The position numbers and the translations under genes are program-made. Shown here piece after piece: positions 32,957 to 42,118 of a DNA stretch of 64,000 bases. This DNA comes from JAGVSV01 sp040766135 (GTDB taxonomy: Bacteria; Bacillota; Clostridia; Christensenellales; Aristaeellaceae). Position 1 is the stretch's first letter. Every line of letters begins with the position of its first letter. The notes under the pieces are model-generated. The model worked only from the letters and a program-made list of their open reading frames with translations. It searched no databases and was not told the DNA's origin. The stretch lies in the NCBI GenBank assembly GCA_040766135.1, contig JAXGRA010000001.1, forward strand, positions 248,001 through 312,000, read 5' to 3'.

Positions 32957-34177
32957 ATGGCAAAGCAGCGTATTTTGCTGGCGTACAGCGGGGGATTGGA
33001 CACCTCCATTATTATCCCGTGGTTAAAGGAAAACTATGATTGTGACGTGGTGTGCGTGGCGGCGGACGTGGGGCAGGGCGAGGAGCTGGAGCCGCTGCAT
33101 GAAAAGGCGCTCAAAACCGGCGCTGAGAAACTGTATATACATGACCTGAAAGAGGAATTTGTCACCGATTTTATCTGGCCCACATTGAAGGCCGGTGCGG
33201 TGTATGAGGGCAAGTACCTGCTGGGCACGTCCTTTGCGCGCCCGCTGATTGCCAAATATCTGGTGGAAACCGCGCACAAGGAGAACTGCACCGCCATCGC
33301 GCACGGCTGCACGGGCAAGGGCAACGACCAGGTGCGCTTTGAGGTGACCATCAAGGCCTTTGACCCGCACATGAAAATCATCGCGCCCTGGCGCCTCTGG
33401 GATTTGACCAGCCGCGAGGACGAGATAGACTACGCCGAGGCGCGGGGCATCCCGGTGCCGGTCAAGCGCGACAAGCCCTACAGCATGGACCGCAACATCT
33501 GGCACCTGTCGCACGAGGGCGGCGACCTGGAGCACCCGCATCTGGCCCCGCCGGATGACCTGCTGCAGCTGACGGTCTCCCCGCAGGAGGCCCCCGACAC
33601 GCCCGAAGAGGTGACCATTGCCTTTGAAAAGGGCATCCCGGTGGCCATCAACGGCAAAAAAATGGGCCCTGTGGAGCTGCTGACCGAGGCGAATAAAATC
33701 GCCGCGCGCAATGGCGTGGGCGTCATTGACATGGTGGAAAACCGTCTGGTGGGCATGAAGAGCCGCGGCGTGTACGAAACGCCGGGCGGCACCATTTTGT
33801 ACGCCGCCCATCAAAACTTAGAAGAGATCACGCTGGACAAGGATACCAAGCACTTTAAGCAGCACGTGGGCATCAAGTTTGCCGAGCTTGTGTACAACGG
33901 CCTGTGGTACACCCCGCTGCGCGAGGCGCTGAGCGCCTTTGTGGACAGCACGCAGCAAAACGTAACGGGTACGGCCACCCTCAAGCTGTACAAGGGCAAT
34001 GTGATGGGCGCAGGCGTGACCAGCCCCTACTCGCTGTATATGGAAAAGATCGCCACCTTTGGCGACAGCAAGGAGCTGTATTCGCACATGGACAGCGAAG
34101 GCTTTATCAACCTGTTTGGCCTGCCGCTGAAGGTAGCGGCGCTCATGCGCGAAAGCTTAGCCGACAAGGGAGAATAA
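32957..34177 (+). CDS. argG: Argininosuccinate synthase
   Basis: This 406-residue ATP-dependent enzyme joins citrulline and aspartate. The P-loop LAYSGGLDTSIII begins at about residue 8. The conserved AHGCTGKGNDQVRFE and the later SPYSLYMEKIATF region are present, and the length is the family norm. The ATG at 32957 follows AGGAGGAGAA. argH begins on the second base after its stop. The rest of the arginine pathway is not in the window. Confidence 0.97.
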   Translation: MAKQRILLAYSGGLDTSIIIPWLKENYDCDVVCVAADVGQGEELEPLHEKALKTGAEKLYIHDLKEEFVTDFIWPTLKAGAVYEGKYLLGTSFARPLIAKYLVETAHKENCTAIAHGCTGKGNDQVRFEVTIKAFDPHMKIIAPWRLWDLTSREDEIDYAEARGIPVPVKRDKPYSMDRNIWHLSHEGGDLEHPHLAPPDDLLQLTVSPQEAPDTPEEVTIAFEKGIPVAINGKKMGPVELLTEANKIAARNGVGVIDMVENRLVGMKSRGVYETPGGTILYAAHQNLEEITLDKDTKHFKQHVGIKFAELVYNGLWYTPLREALSAFVDSTQQNVTGTATLKLYKGNVMGAGVTSPYSLYMEKIATFGDSKELYSHMDSEGFINLFGLPLKVAALMRESLADKGE

Positions 34178-34178
34178 T

Positions 34179-35567
34179 GTGAAACTCTGGGATGGCAGAT
34201 TTTCCAAAGGCACCGAGGCCCGCGCCGATGCGTTTCAGGCCTCGGTGTCCTTTGACCAGCGGCTGTACCGCGAGGATATCCGCGGCAGCATCGCCCATGC
34301 CACCATGTTAGGGCAGCAGGGCATATTGTCCGGGCAGGATGTGCAGGCCATTGTAGAAGGCCTGACCGGTATCCTGGCGGATTTTGAGGCCGATAAGCTC
34401 ATCCCGCCGCCGGGATGCGAGGACATCCACATGTGGGTGGAGCAGGAACTGACCGCGCGCATTGGCGAGGCGGGCAAGCGCCTGCACACCGCGCGCAGCC
34501 GCAACGACCAGGTGGCGCTGGACATGCGCCTGTATGCCAAGCGTACCTGCGATGAAACGCTGGAGGCGCTCCATGGTGTGCTCAATGCGCTGTTTGCGCT
34601 GGCCGAAAAGCACGCGGAGGATGTTATGCCCGGCTATACCCACATGCAGCGCGCGCAGCCTGTGACGGTGGGGCATTGGGCGCTGGCCTATGCTGAGATG
34701 CTTTTGCGCGATGTGCAGCGCGTGCTGCATGCAAAGAATGCTGCCGACAGCATGCCGCTGGGCGCAGGCGCGTTGGCGGGCACCACCTACCCCATCAACC
34801 GCGACAGCGTGCGGCAGCAGTTAGCCTTTGCGGATATCACGCACAACAGCTTAGACACCGTCAGCGACCGGGATTTTGTGCTGGATTACCTGCATGCGGC
34901 GGCCACCGGCATGATGCACCTGTCCCGCCTGTGCGAGGAGCTGGTGCTGTTTTCCACGGCGGAATACGGCTTTGTGGAGATGGACGACAGCTATGCCACG
35001 GGCTCCAGCATGATGCCGCAAAAGAAAAACCCCGACATGGCCGAGCTGGTGCGCGGCAAAACGGGGCGCGTGTACGGCAGCCTGATCACGCTGCTGACCG
35101 TCATGAAAGGCCTGCCGCTGGCCTACAACAAGGACATGCAGGAGGACAAGGAAGCCTGGTTCGACGCGCGGGATACGTACATCGATTGCTTGGCCATGGT
35201 GCAGGGCATGCTATCCACCATGCAGATCAACACCCGCCGTATGGAGCAGGGCGCGCTGGATGGATACGCCAACGCCACCGATTGCGCGGACTATCTGGTC
35301 AAAAAGGGCGTGCCCTTCCGCGATGCGCATGCCATCATCGGGCAGCTGATTGCCTTTTGTCTGGGGCGCGGCTGTGCGCTGCATGACCTGACGCTGGAGG
35401 AATTCCGGCAGTTTTCGCCGGTGTTTGACCAGGATGTGTTTCCTGCCATCTCGCTGGCCGCCTGCGTGTCGGCACGCAATGTGCCGGGCGGCACGGCGCC
35501 GGACAATGTGCGCACGGAGGCGGCGCGCGCCCGCGCGCGCCTGGAAGCCCTTACCGATGCAACCTGA
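34179..35567 (+). CDS. argH: Argininosuccinate lyase
   Basis: This 462-residue enzyme of the fumarase superfamily splits argininosuccinate into arginine and fumarate. The family signature SSMMPQKKNPD (about residues 280-290) carries the catalytic Ser loop, and HTARSRNDQVALD and PGYTHMQRAQPV match the other conserved regions. The start is GTG at 34179, one base after the argG stop, with GGGAGAA upstream. The last 11 bases overlap the trmO start. Confidence 0.97.
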   Translation: MKLWDGRFSKGTEARADAFQASVSFDQRLYREDIRGSIAHATMLGQQGILSGQDVQAIVEGLTGILADFEADKLIPPPGCEDIHMWVEQELTARIGEAGKRLHTARSRNDQVALDMRLYAKRTCDETLEALHGVLNALFALAEKHAEDVMPGYTHMQRAQPVTVGHWALAYAEMLLRDVQRVLHAKNAADSMPLGAGALAGTTYPINRDSVRQQLAFADITHNSLDTVSDRDFVLDYLHAAATGMMHLSRLCEELVLFSTAEYGFVEMDDSYATGSSMMPQKKNPDMAELVRGKTGRVYGSLITLLTVMKGLPLAYNKDMQEDKEAWFDARDTYIDCLAMVQGMLSTMQINTRRMEQGALDGYANATDCADYLVKKGVPFRDAHAIIGQLIAFCLGRGCALHDLTLEEFRQFSPVFDQDVFPAISLAACVSARNVPGGTAPDNVRTEAARARARLEALTDAT

Positions 35568-36264
35568 TCAAAATAAACAACATCACCGGCAGGGTATCCT
35601 GCCGGTGATTGCACATATCCGCACGCCGTTTACCGATACCTTCGGCATCCCCCGGCAAAGCGGCCTGGCGCCCAGCGTGCCGGGCGACATTGTGTTTACC
35701 GCGCCCTACCGGGATGCGGCGTACGTGCGCGGGCTGGAGCAGGCCACGCACCTGTGGCTGATCTGGCGCTTTTCGCAAACCAAGGGCGCCGCCCCCTCGG
35801 CCACGGTGCGCCCGCCCATGCTGGGCGGCAACCAGCGCATCGGCGTGTTTGCGTCGCGCTCGCCGTTCCGGCCCAGCCGGCTGGGCTTATCCTGCGTGCG
35901 GCTGTCCCGCATTGAGCACACGCCCGATCAGGGCCCGGTGCTGCACGTGCTGGGCGCAGACCTGATGGACGGCACCGCCATTTATGACATCAAGCCCTAT
36001 GTGCCGTATGCGGACTGTATGCCCGAAGCCTCCTACCCGCTTTCCCAGGACGGAGATGCGCAGCGCTTGCAGGTGGTGTTCCCGCAGCCGCTGCGCGAAA
36101 AAATCCCCGCGCATCTGCACGCGGGGCTGATCGAGGTGCTGGCGCAGGATCCCCGCCCGCGCTACCAGCAGGATGCCGGGCGCATCTACGGCTTTGGCTT
36201 TGCGGGCAGGGATGTGCGCTTCCGTGTGCAGGACGGGGTGCTTACTGTCTGTGAAATAGTATAA
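35557..36264 (+). CDS. trmO: tRNA (N6-threonylcarbamoyladenosine37-N6)-methyltransferase, TrmO/TsaA family
   Basis: This 235-residue protein has the single TsaA/TrmO beta-barrel domain. The conserved opening is PVIAHIRTPFTDTFGIPRQSG. The SAM-side segments RPPMLGGNQRIGVFASRSPFRPSRLGLSCVRL and GTAIYDIKPYVPYADC are complete. The family methylates t6A37 in tRNA-Thr. The ATG at 35557 lies inside the end of argH, so translation is probably coupled. A tRNA-modifying enzyme in an arginine operon is probably a matter of shared expression, not shared pathway. A frame further upstream is only a shadow of argH. Confidence 0.9.
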   Translation: MQPDQNKQHHRQGILPVIAHIRTPFTDTFGIPRQSGLAPSVPGDIVFTAPYRDAAYVRGLEQATHLWLIWRFSQTKGAAPSATVRPPMLGGNQRIGVFASRSPFRPSRLGLSCVRLSRIEHTPDQGPVLHVLGADLMDGTAIYDIKPYVPYADCMPEASYPLSQDGDAQRLQVVFPQPLREKIPAHLHAGLIEVLAQDPRPRYQQDAGRIYGFGFAGRDVRFRVQDGVLTVCEIV

Positions 36265-36276
36265 ACAAGTGTTTTT

Positions 36277-36438
36277 ATACTGATGTAAAACAGTAATGCA
36301 TCCAAAGGGGAGAGGGATTTTGGCTTGCAGCAAGGAGCAGCCGAGGGAAGCGTAGCAGCGCTACGCTGACCGAGCAGCCGACACAGCTGCAAGACAAAAG
36401 ACCCGACACGACGATGCATGAATGTTTGGAATCAGTAT
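36277..36438 (-). repeat. 162-bp interspersed repeat, copy C (inverted)
   Basis: Same 162-base length as copies A and B, in the opposite orientation. By eye it differs from A at about 3 positions and from B at about 5. It fills the gap between the convergent trmO and hydroxyacid dehydrogenase genes. Its last base is part of the dehydrogenase stop codon. Confidence 0.85.
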
Positions 36439-37406
36439 TATGCGCGGTAGCCGGTGGCGAAGTCCACCCGGGACTGGAACGGGCCGTCCGGCAGCGCGGC
36501 GATGTTGTGCGCCGCGATTTCGAAGATATTGTCGTGCGTGCGCTGGGCATGCAGCCCGCCCGATACATGCGGCGTAATCAGAATATTGGGCTCTTGCCAC
36601 AGCGGGCTTTCGGGCGGCAGCGGTTCGGGCGTGGTGACGTCCAGCCCGGCACCTGCCACAATGCCCTCCTGAACGGCCCATAGCAGGGCGTCCTGGTCAA
36701 TGGCGCTGCCGCGGCCCACGTTGAGCACATAGCTGCCCCGCTTCATCGCCTGGAACTGTTCGCGGCCCATCAGGGCGCGGGTGTCCTGGGTTTCGGGCAG
36801 CGACAGCAGCACCACATCGGCCCAGCGCAGTTGCTCCATCAAGCTATCCTGCGTATAAACGGCCTCCACGCCCTCGGGCGGCGCGCTGGGCCTGCGGCGG
36901 ATGCCGCGCACAGTCATGCCCAGCAAATGGCACAGGCGCGCAAAACGGCCGCCGATATCGCCCAGGCCTACGACCAGCACACGCAGCCCGCCCAGCGTTG
37001 GCACCATGCCATGGTCGTTCCACGCGCCCTGCTTCTGGTCGTCGTGGTATTGATGCAGGCGCTTCATCAGCATCAGCAGCATGGCCAACGCATGCTCGGC
37101 GATGGCCTCGCCATAGGCGCCGCTGGCGCAGCACAAAACAGCATGGGGCAGCGCTTGCGCCAACTGCAGATAATACTTGGGTACCCCAGCGGAATTTAAT
37201 TGCAGCAGCTGCGCGTTTTGAACCTGCTGGAGATGCTCGGCGTCCAAGTTGCCGACGATCACATCGGCCTGGGCCAAGTCTTGCGCGGTCAATTCCTGGG
37301 GCTTCAGCCGCCGCACACGGGCTGCGGGTGCAACCTTCAGCAGCATGTCCCGGTGGTGATCCTGCATGGGCAGCAGGACAAGAATGTCTTGGATGGGGCG
37401 AGTCAC
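36438..37406 (-). CDS. D-2-hydroxyacid dehydrogenase
   Basis: This 322-residue NAD enzyme has the nucleotide motif VVGLGDIGGRFA (about residues 147-158). NVGRGSAIDQDAL is the conserved Arg region, and TPEPLPPESPLW the Glu region. TPHVSGG carries the catalytic His near residue 281. It should reduce 2-oxoacids to D-2-hydroxyacids; the substrate is not clear. The frame extends upstream, but the GTG at 37406 is chosen because AAGGGAGG lies 8 bases before it and a promoter follows. The stop codon TAA shares a base with repeat copy C. Confidence 0.9.
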   Translation of the reverse strand: MTRPIQDILVLLPMQDHHRDMLLKVAPAARVRRLKPQELTAQDLAQADVIVGNLDAEHLQQVQNAQLLQLNSAGVPKYYLQLAQALPHAVLCCASGAYGEAIAEHALAMLLMLMKRLHQYHDDQKQGAWNDHGMVPTLGGLRVLVVGLGDIGGRFARLCHLLGMTVRGIRRRPSAPPEGVEAVYTQDSLMEQLRWADVVLLSLPETQDTRALMGREQFQAMKRGSYVLNVGRGSAIDQDALLWAVQEGIVAGAGLDVTTPEPLPPESPLWQEPNILITPHVSGGLHAQRTHDNIFEIAAHNIAALPDGPFQSRVDFATGYRA

Positions 37407-37439
37407 GGCACAGACCTCCCTTGATATTAGTATGCATAA

Positions 37440-37468
37440 ATTATAGAGGAACTGCCTCATATGGTCAA
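37440..37468 (-). promoter_or_regulatory. Promoter of the D-2-hydroxyacid dehydrogenase
   Basis: On the minus strand, TTGACC and consensus TATAAT are separated by 17 bases, 33 bases before the GTG start. Confidence 0.7.
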
Positions 37469-37521
37469 CGAATGGGCACAATGTGTGATATGATGTGTAA
37501 AAACAACGGCAGGAGGATTTT

Positions 37522-38742
37522 ATGAACAGCACCGACATACGCCGCGTATTTGACGACACCGCCTATGTGCGCGTGGGGGGCAGCGCCGAGGAAAAGCGCT
37601 GCGCCGAATACTTGGTCAACCACCTGGCACAAAGGGGATTGGATGCGACGCTGGAGCCCTTTGAAGTGGACATGGCCGCCATCCGGGAAGCCACCCTGAC
37701 CGTGGACGGCGAGGACATCCCCTGCAAGGGCTATTTAGGCGCAGGCACCCACACGGTGGAGGCACCGTTTGTCTATCTGCGCGGCACGGATGCTTTTTCA
37801 TTAAATCAAACAAAAGGCTGCATCGTGATGATCGAGGGCGGCCTGCGCTACTGGATGTTCCGCGACCTTATCAAGGCCGGTGCGGTGGGCTTTATTACCT
37901 TTGCCGGGGATATTTACTATGCCGATGAGGACATCGACCAGCGCGAGCTGCGCGCCTTTATCAGCCAGGGCGAGTATCTGCCCGGCGTGCACATCAACGT
38001 CAAGCAGGCTGTGCGCCTGATTGAAAAAGGCGCTCAAACCGCGCGCATCCACCTGGTGCAGGATCAGTGGAAGGGCGAATCACAAAACGTGCGCCTGGAT
38101 TTACCCGGCGAAATGGACGAGTGGATTGTGCTGACCGCGCACTATGACTCCACCGCGCTGTCGGTGGGCGCCTATGACAACATGACCGGCAGCATCGCGC
38201 TGCTGTCGCTGGCGGAGCGCTTCAGCAAGCAGAATACGCGCTATGGGCTGCGGTTTTTGTGGTGCGGTTCGGAGGAGCGCGGCCTGCTGGGCTCCAAGGC
38301 CTATACCGAAAAAGAAGAAGAGCTGAAAAACATCGTGCTGTGCGTCAACATTGACATGATCGGCAGCCTGATGGGCGGGTTCATCGCCTGCGCCACGGCT
38401 GAAGAAAAGCTCATGCACTATGTGCAATATATGTCCCAGATAAAGGGCTTTGGCGTGCGCGCGCGGCAGGATGTCTATTCCAGCGATTCCACACCCTTTG
38501 CCGACAAGGGCATACCCGCTATTTCCTTCGCGCGCCTGACGCCGGCCGGCACCTCCAACATCCACAGCCGGTATGATTCTCAGCTGGTGCTGAGCATGGA
38601 CAACATGGTAGCCGACATTGATTTTATCGGTGATTTTGTGGATACCATGGCCAACGCCGCCCAATGCCCGGTGGCGCGCGAGATGCCGGACAACATGAAG
38701 GAGAAACTGGATATCTACCTGAACCGCAAACGCAACACGTAA
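37522..38742 (+). CDS. M28 family zinc aminopeptidase
   Basis: This 406-residue metallopeptidase has the M28 zinc ligands in order: His in LTAHYDS, Asp in GAYDNMTG, the catalytic/ligand pair in GSEERGLLGS, Asp in NIDMIG, and His in NIHSRYD. A PA-like inserted domain (residues about 70-190) precedes the catalytic core. No signal peptide is present, so it is probably cytoplasmic and trims peptides after uptake. The ATG follows CAGGAGG. It is divergent from the hydroxyacid dehydrogenase and 74 bases before hprK, which has its own promoter. Confidence 0.88.
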   Translation: MNSTDIRRVFDDTAYVRVGGSAEEKRCAEYLVNHLAQRGLDATLEPFEVDMAAIREATLTVDGEDIPCKGYLGAGTHTVEAPFVYLRGTDAFSLNQTKGCIVMIEGGLRYWMFRDLIKAGAVGFITFAGDIYYADEDIDQRELRAFISQGEYLPGVHINVKQAVRLIEKGAQTARIHLVQDQWKGESQNVRLDLPGEMDEWIVLTAHYDSTALSVGAYDNMTGSIALLSLAERFSKQNTRYGLRFLWCGSEERGLLGSKAYTEKEEELKNIVLCVNIDMIGSLMGGFIACATAEEKLMHYVQYMSQIKGFGVRARQDVYSSDSTPFADKGIPAISFARLTPAGTSNIHSRYDSQLVLSMDNMVADIDFIGDFVDTMANAAQCPVAREMPDNMKEKLDIYLNRKRNT

Positions 38743-38752
38743 GCCGTATTTG

Positions 38753-38781
38753 TTGTGAGGGCTGCGATCATCATGTATAAT
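38753..38781 (+). promoter_or_regulatory. Promoter of the hprK operon
   Basis: TTGTGA and consensus TATAAT are separated by 17 bases, 35 bases before the hprK start. Confidence 0.65.
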
Positions 38782-38816
38782 GCGCCTGATACATTGATTG
38801 TCAAGGAGGGATACGT

Positions 38817-39734
38817 ATGGTAGATGCGGCGGCATTTGCAAAGGCATTGGATCTGACCGTGCTGTCCCCGTCCACCCGGACGGAATGGGACATCTCCCTG
38901 GCGGAATTTAACCGTCCGGGGCTGGAATTCGTAGGGTATTACGACTACTTTGCCTATGAGCGCCCGCAGGTCATCGGCAAGGGCGAAATGACCTACCTGC
39001 AATCCCTGTCCGAAAGCGACCGGCATGCGCGGCTGAAAAAGTTCTTTTCCTACCCCGTGCCGTGCGTGATCATCTGCCGGGGCATGACCCCGCCCCCGGA
39101 CTTGCTGGACATGGCGCGCGAAAGCAACGTTGTGGTGCTGCAAAGCCAGATTTCCACCACACAGTTCATTGTGGATGCCATCCTGTATCTGTCGCGCGTG
39201 CTGGCCCCCAGCACCACCATGCACGCAGGGCTGGTCAATGTATACGGCGTGGGCATTTTGATCACCGGCGAAAGCGGCGTGGGCAAAAGCGAGGCCGCGC
39301 TGGAACTCATCAAGCGCGGTCACCAGCTGGTGGCCGATGACGTGGTGGTGATAAGGCGCGTCACCGACAACCGCTTGGTCGGCACCGCGCCTGAAACCGT
39401 GCGGCATTTTATGGAAATCCGGGGCATTGGCATCATCGATATCCGCGCCATGTACGGCATCTCCTCGGTGTCGATGAACGCGGCCGTTGATATGGAGGTG
39501 CACCTGGAGGTCTGGAAGGACAAGAAGGAGTATGACCGCCTGGGACTGGAGGAGCAAACCACCAGCATCATGGGCGTCACCATCCCGCACTTGGTCATGC
39601 CGGTCAAGCCCGGGCGCAACTTAGCCATCATCATTGAGGTGGCCGCGCGCAACTACGGGCTGAAAAAAATGGGCTATTCCGCCGCCCGCGAACTGGACAG
39701 GCGGCTCAATGAAATGATGGGGATAAAGGAGTAA
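38817..39734 (+). CDS. hprK: HPr kinase/phosphorylase
   Basis: This 305-residue bifunctional enzyme phosphorylates HPr on Ser46 and reverses the reaction. It is the sensor of carbon catabolite repression in Gram-positive bacteria. The P-loop is GESGVGKS (residues 151-158). The family signature FMEIRGIGIIDIRAMYG is complete near residue 200. The length is normal. ATG at 38817 follows AAGGAGGG. It leads an operon with a ROK sugar kinase (5-base gap) and asnS, so glycolytic state sensing and glucose phosphorylation are made together. Confidence 0.95.
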   Translation: MVDAAAFAKALDLTVLSPSTRTEWDISLAEFNRPGLEFVGYYDYFAYERPQVIGKGEMTYLQSLSESDRHARLKKFFSYPVPCVIICRGMTPPPDLLDMARESNVVVLQSQISTTQFIVDAILYLSRVLAPSTTMHAGLVNVYGVGILITGESGVGKSEAALELIKRGHQLVADDVVVIRRVTDNRLVGTAPETVRHFMEIRGIGIIDIRAMYGISSVSMNAAVDMEVHLEVWKDKKEYDRLGLEEQTTSIMGVTIPHLVMPVKPGRNLAIIIEVAARNYGLKKMGYSAARELDRRLNEMMGIKE

Positions 39735-39739
39735 CTTGA

Positions 39740-40702
39740 ATGTACTATCTGGGCATTGATCTGGGCGGCACCCACATTGCCTGCGGCGTGGTGGATGCGC
39801 AGGGCAACATCTTGGCGCAGGCCGAAACCCCCACCCGGGCAGAAAGGCCGTATCAGGAAGTAATTTACGATATGGGGCAGTGCGCGCTGGCGGCCATTCA
39901 AAAGGCCAACGTTAAACAGGAAGAAGTGCTGTCCATCGGCATCGGCATCCCCGGCCTGGCCAACAATGACAATGGCTATGTCATTTTCTGCACCAATTTG
40001 GGCTGGACGGATGTGCCGCTGCGCGATGAACTGCAAAAGGTCATCAACCGGCCTGTGTATATCGACAACGACGCCACCGTGGCCGGCTTTGCCGAAAGCA
40101 TCGCGGGGGTGAGCAAGGGGTTGAGCAGCAGCGTGTTCCTGACGCTGGGCACCGGCGTGGGCGGCGCCATTATCATCGACGGCAAGCCCTGGACGGGCGC
40201 GCACGGCGTAGCAAGTGAGATTGGCCACCTGACGCTGGTGGTGGACGGCGTGCCCTGCACGTGCGGCAAGTCCGGCTGTGTGGAGAGGTACTGCTCGGCC
40301 ACGGCGCTCATCCGCATGGCGCGCGAAACCGCGCAGCAAAACCCGGACTGGCTGGTGCTCAAGCGCTTGGGCGACGACCCCAGCCGCATCACCGCCAAGG
40401 TGGTCATTGACGCCGCCCGCGAAGGGGACGGCCTGGCGCTGGATGTATTCAACCGGTTTGTCAAGCATTTGGCGCTGACCTGCAACATCGTTGTGTCGTT
40501 CCTTGACCCGGAGATGATCGTGCTGGGCGGCGGCGTCAGCCATGCAGGTGATTTCCTGCTGGAGGCGGTGCGCCGCGAGCTGCCCAATTATCTGATGTAC
40601 AAGACGCTGCCCTATGCCGATATCGAATTGGCGCAGCTGGGCAATTCCGCCGGCATCATTGGGGCGGCGATGGTTGGCAAAATCTACATTGAAGGAGCAT
40701 AA
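39740..40702 (+). CDS. ROK family glucokinase
   Basis: This 320-residue sugar kinase has the N-terminal phosphate loop GIDLGGTHIACG (residues 4-15) and the catalytic region VYIDNDATVAGFAE. The ROK zinc motif CTCGKSGCVERYCS lies near residue 175. Glucose (or a related hexose) is the probable substrate from its GlcK-like layout. It follows hprK by 5 bases and precedes asnS by 2 bases. Confidence 0.9.
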   Translation: MYYLGIDLGGTHIACGVVDAQGNILAQAETPTRAERPYQEVIYDMGQCALAAIQKANVKQEEVLSIGIGIPGLANNDNGYVIFCTNLGWTDVPLRDELQKVINRPVYIDNDATVAGFAESIAGVSKGLSSSVFLTLGTGVGGAIIIDGKPWTGAHGVASEIGHLTLVVDGVPCTCGKSGCVERYCSATALIRMARETAQQNPDWLVLKRLGDDPSRITAKVVIDAAREGDGLALDVFNRFVKHLALTCNIVVSFLDPEMIVLGGGVSHAGDFLLEAVRRELPNYLMYKTLPYADIELAQLGNSAGIIGAAMVGKIYIEGA

Positions 40703-40704
40703 AC

Positions 40705-42093
40705 ATGGAATACTCGCTGGTCAAAGATTTGTTTGCGAACACCCCTGAAGACGGCACGCCCATTACGGTGTCCGGGTGGGTGCGCACAGTCCGGGACAGC
40801 AAAGCCTTTGCGTTTATCGAACTGAACGACGGCAGCAGCTTTAAAAACATTCAGGTTGTGGTCAACGACACGGTGCCGGACTTTGCCAGCATCGTCAAAA
40901 CCACGCTGGGCAGCGCGCTGACGGTGCGGGGCACCCTGCGCCTGACGCCGCAGATGCAGCAGCCCTTTGAGGTGCAGGCCGGGGAGGTTATCGTCAACGG
41001 CCTGTCCGCAGCCGATTATCCGCTGCAAAAGAAGCGGCACTCGTTTGAGTATCTGCGCACCATTGCGCACCTGCGGCCGCGCACCAACACCTTTTTTGCG
41101 GTGTTCCGCATCCGCTCGCTGCTGGCGCAGGCCATCCACCGCTATTTTCATGAGCGTGGCTTTGTCTATGTGCACACGCCGCTGATCACCACCAGCGATG
41201 CCGAGGGCGCGGGGGAGATGTTCCAGGTAACTACCCTGCCGCTGGACAACGTGCCCAAGGATGCGCAGGGCCATGTGGATTACAGCTGCGACTTTTTTGG
41301 CCGACATGTGGCGCTGACGGTGTCCGGGCAGCTGAACGTTGAGGCCTTCTGCATGGCGTTCCGCAATACGTACACCTTTGGCCCCACCTTCCGCGCCGAA
41401 AACAGCAACACGCCCCGCCACGCGGCGGAATTCTGGATGATTGAGCCGGAGATTGCCTTTGCCGACCTGGAGGACATCATGGCGCTGGAGGAGGACATGG
41501 TGCGCACGCTGATTGGCGATGTGCTCAATGAAGCGCCGCATGAGATGGCTTTCCTCAACCAGTTTGTGGACAAGGGTTTGATTGAGCGCTTGGAGCGTGT
41601 GCGCGATACGGGCTTTGCCCGCTGCACCTACACCGAGGCCATCGACATCCTGCAGCAGTCCGGCCAGCAGTTTGATTATCCGGTCAGCTGGGGTGTCGAC
41701 CTGCAAACCGAGCACGAGCGCTATCTGACCGAGCAGCACTTTCACCGCCCGGTGTTTGTGTATAATTATCCCAAGGATATCAAGTCCTTCTACATGCGCA
41801 TGAACGAGGATGGACGCACGGTGGCGGCGGTGGATCTGTTGGTGCCCGGCGTGGGTGAGCTGATCGGCGGCAGTCAGCGCGAGGAGCGCTATGACCGGCT
41901 GACAGAGCGCATCAAGCAGATGGGCTTGAATGAAGATGAATATAAATGGTATAATGATCTGCGACGCTATGGTACTGTCCAGCACGGAGGGTTCGGCATC
42001 GGCTTTGAACGGTTGATCATGTATGTGACGGGCGTATCCAACATTCGGGACGTGATCCCGTATCCCCGTACGGCAGGAAATGCGGAGTTTTAA
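40705..42093 (+). CDS. asnS: Asparaginyl-tRNA synthetase
   Basis: This 462-residue class IIb synthetase has an N-terminal OB-fold anticodon domain (about residues 15-105). The catalytic domain has motif 2 FRAENSNTPRHAAEFWMIEPE-type residues near 231-250 and motif 3 GFGIGFERLIMY near 430. It charges tRNA-Asn with asparagine directly. ATG at 40705 follows AAGGAGC. No T-box leader is present, because it is the third gene of the hprK operon with a 2-base gap. Confidence 0.95.
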   Translation: MEYSLVKDLFANTPEDGTPITVSGWVRTVRDSKAFAFIELNDGSSFKNIQVVVNDTVPDFASIVKTTLGSALTVRGTLRLTPQMQQPFEVQAGEVIVNGLSAADYPLQKKRHSFEYLRTIAHLRPRTNTFFAVFRIRSLLAQAIHRYFHERGFVYVHTPLITTSDAEGAGEMFQVTTLPLDNVPKDAQGHVDYSCDFFGRHVALTVSGQLNVEAFCMAFRNTYTFGPTFRAENSNTPRHAAEFWMIEPEIAFADLEDIMALEEDMVRTLIGDVLNEAPHEMAFLNQFVDKGLIERLERVRDTGFARCTYTEAIDILQQSGQQFDYPVSWGVDLQTEHERYLTEQHFHRPVFVYNYPKDIKSFYMRMNEDGRTVAAVDLLVPGVGELIGGSQREERYDRLTERIKQMGLNEDEYKWYNDLRRYGTVQHGGFGIGFERLIMYVTGVSNIRDVIPYPRTAGNAEF

Positions 42094-42118
42094 TAAATAT
42101 TCCAAGGAGGAAAAACGA

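Noticed and set aside
40640..40704. T-box leader for asnS
   Set aside because: asnS follows the ROK kinase gene by 2 bases, so there is no leader.
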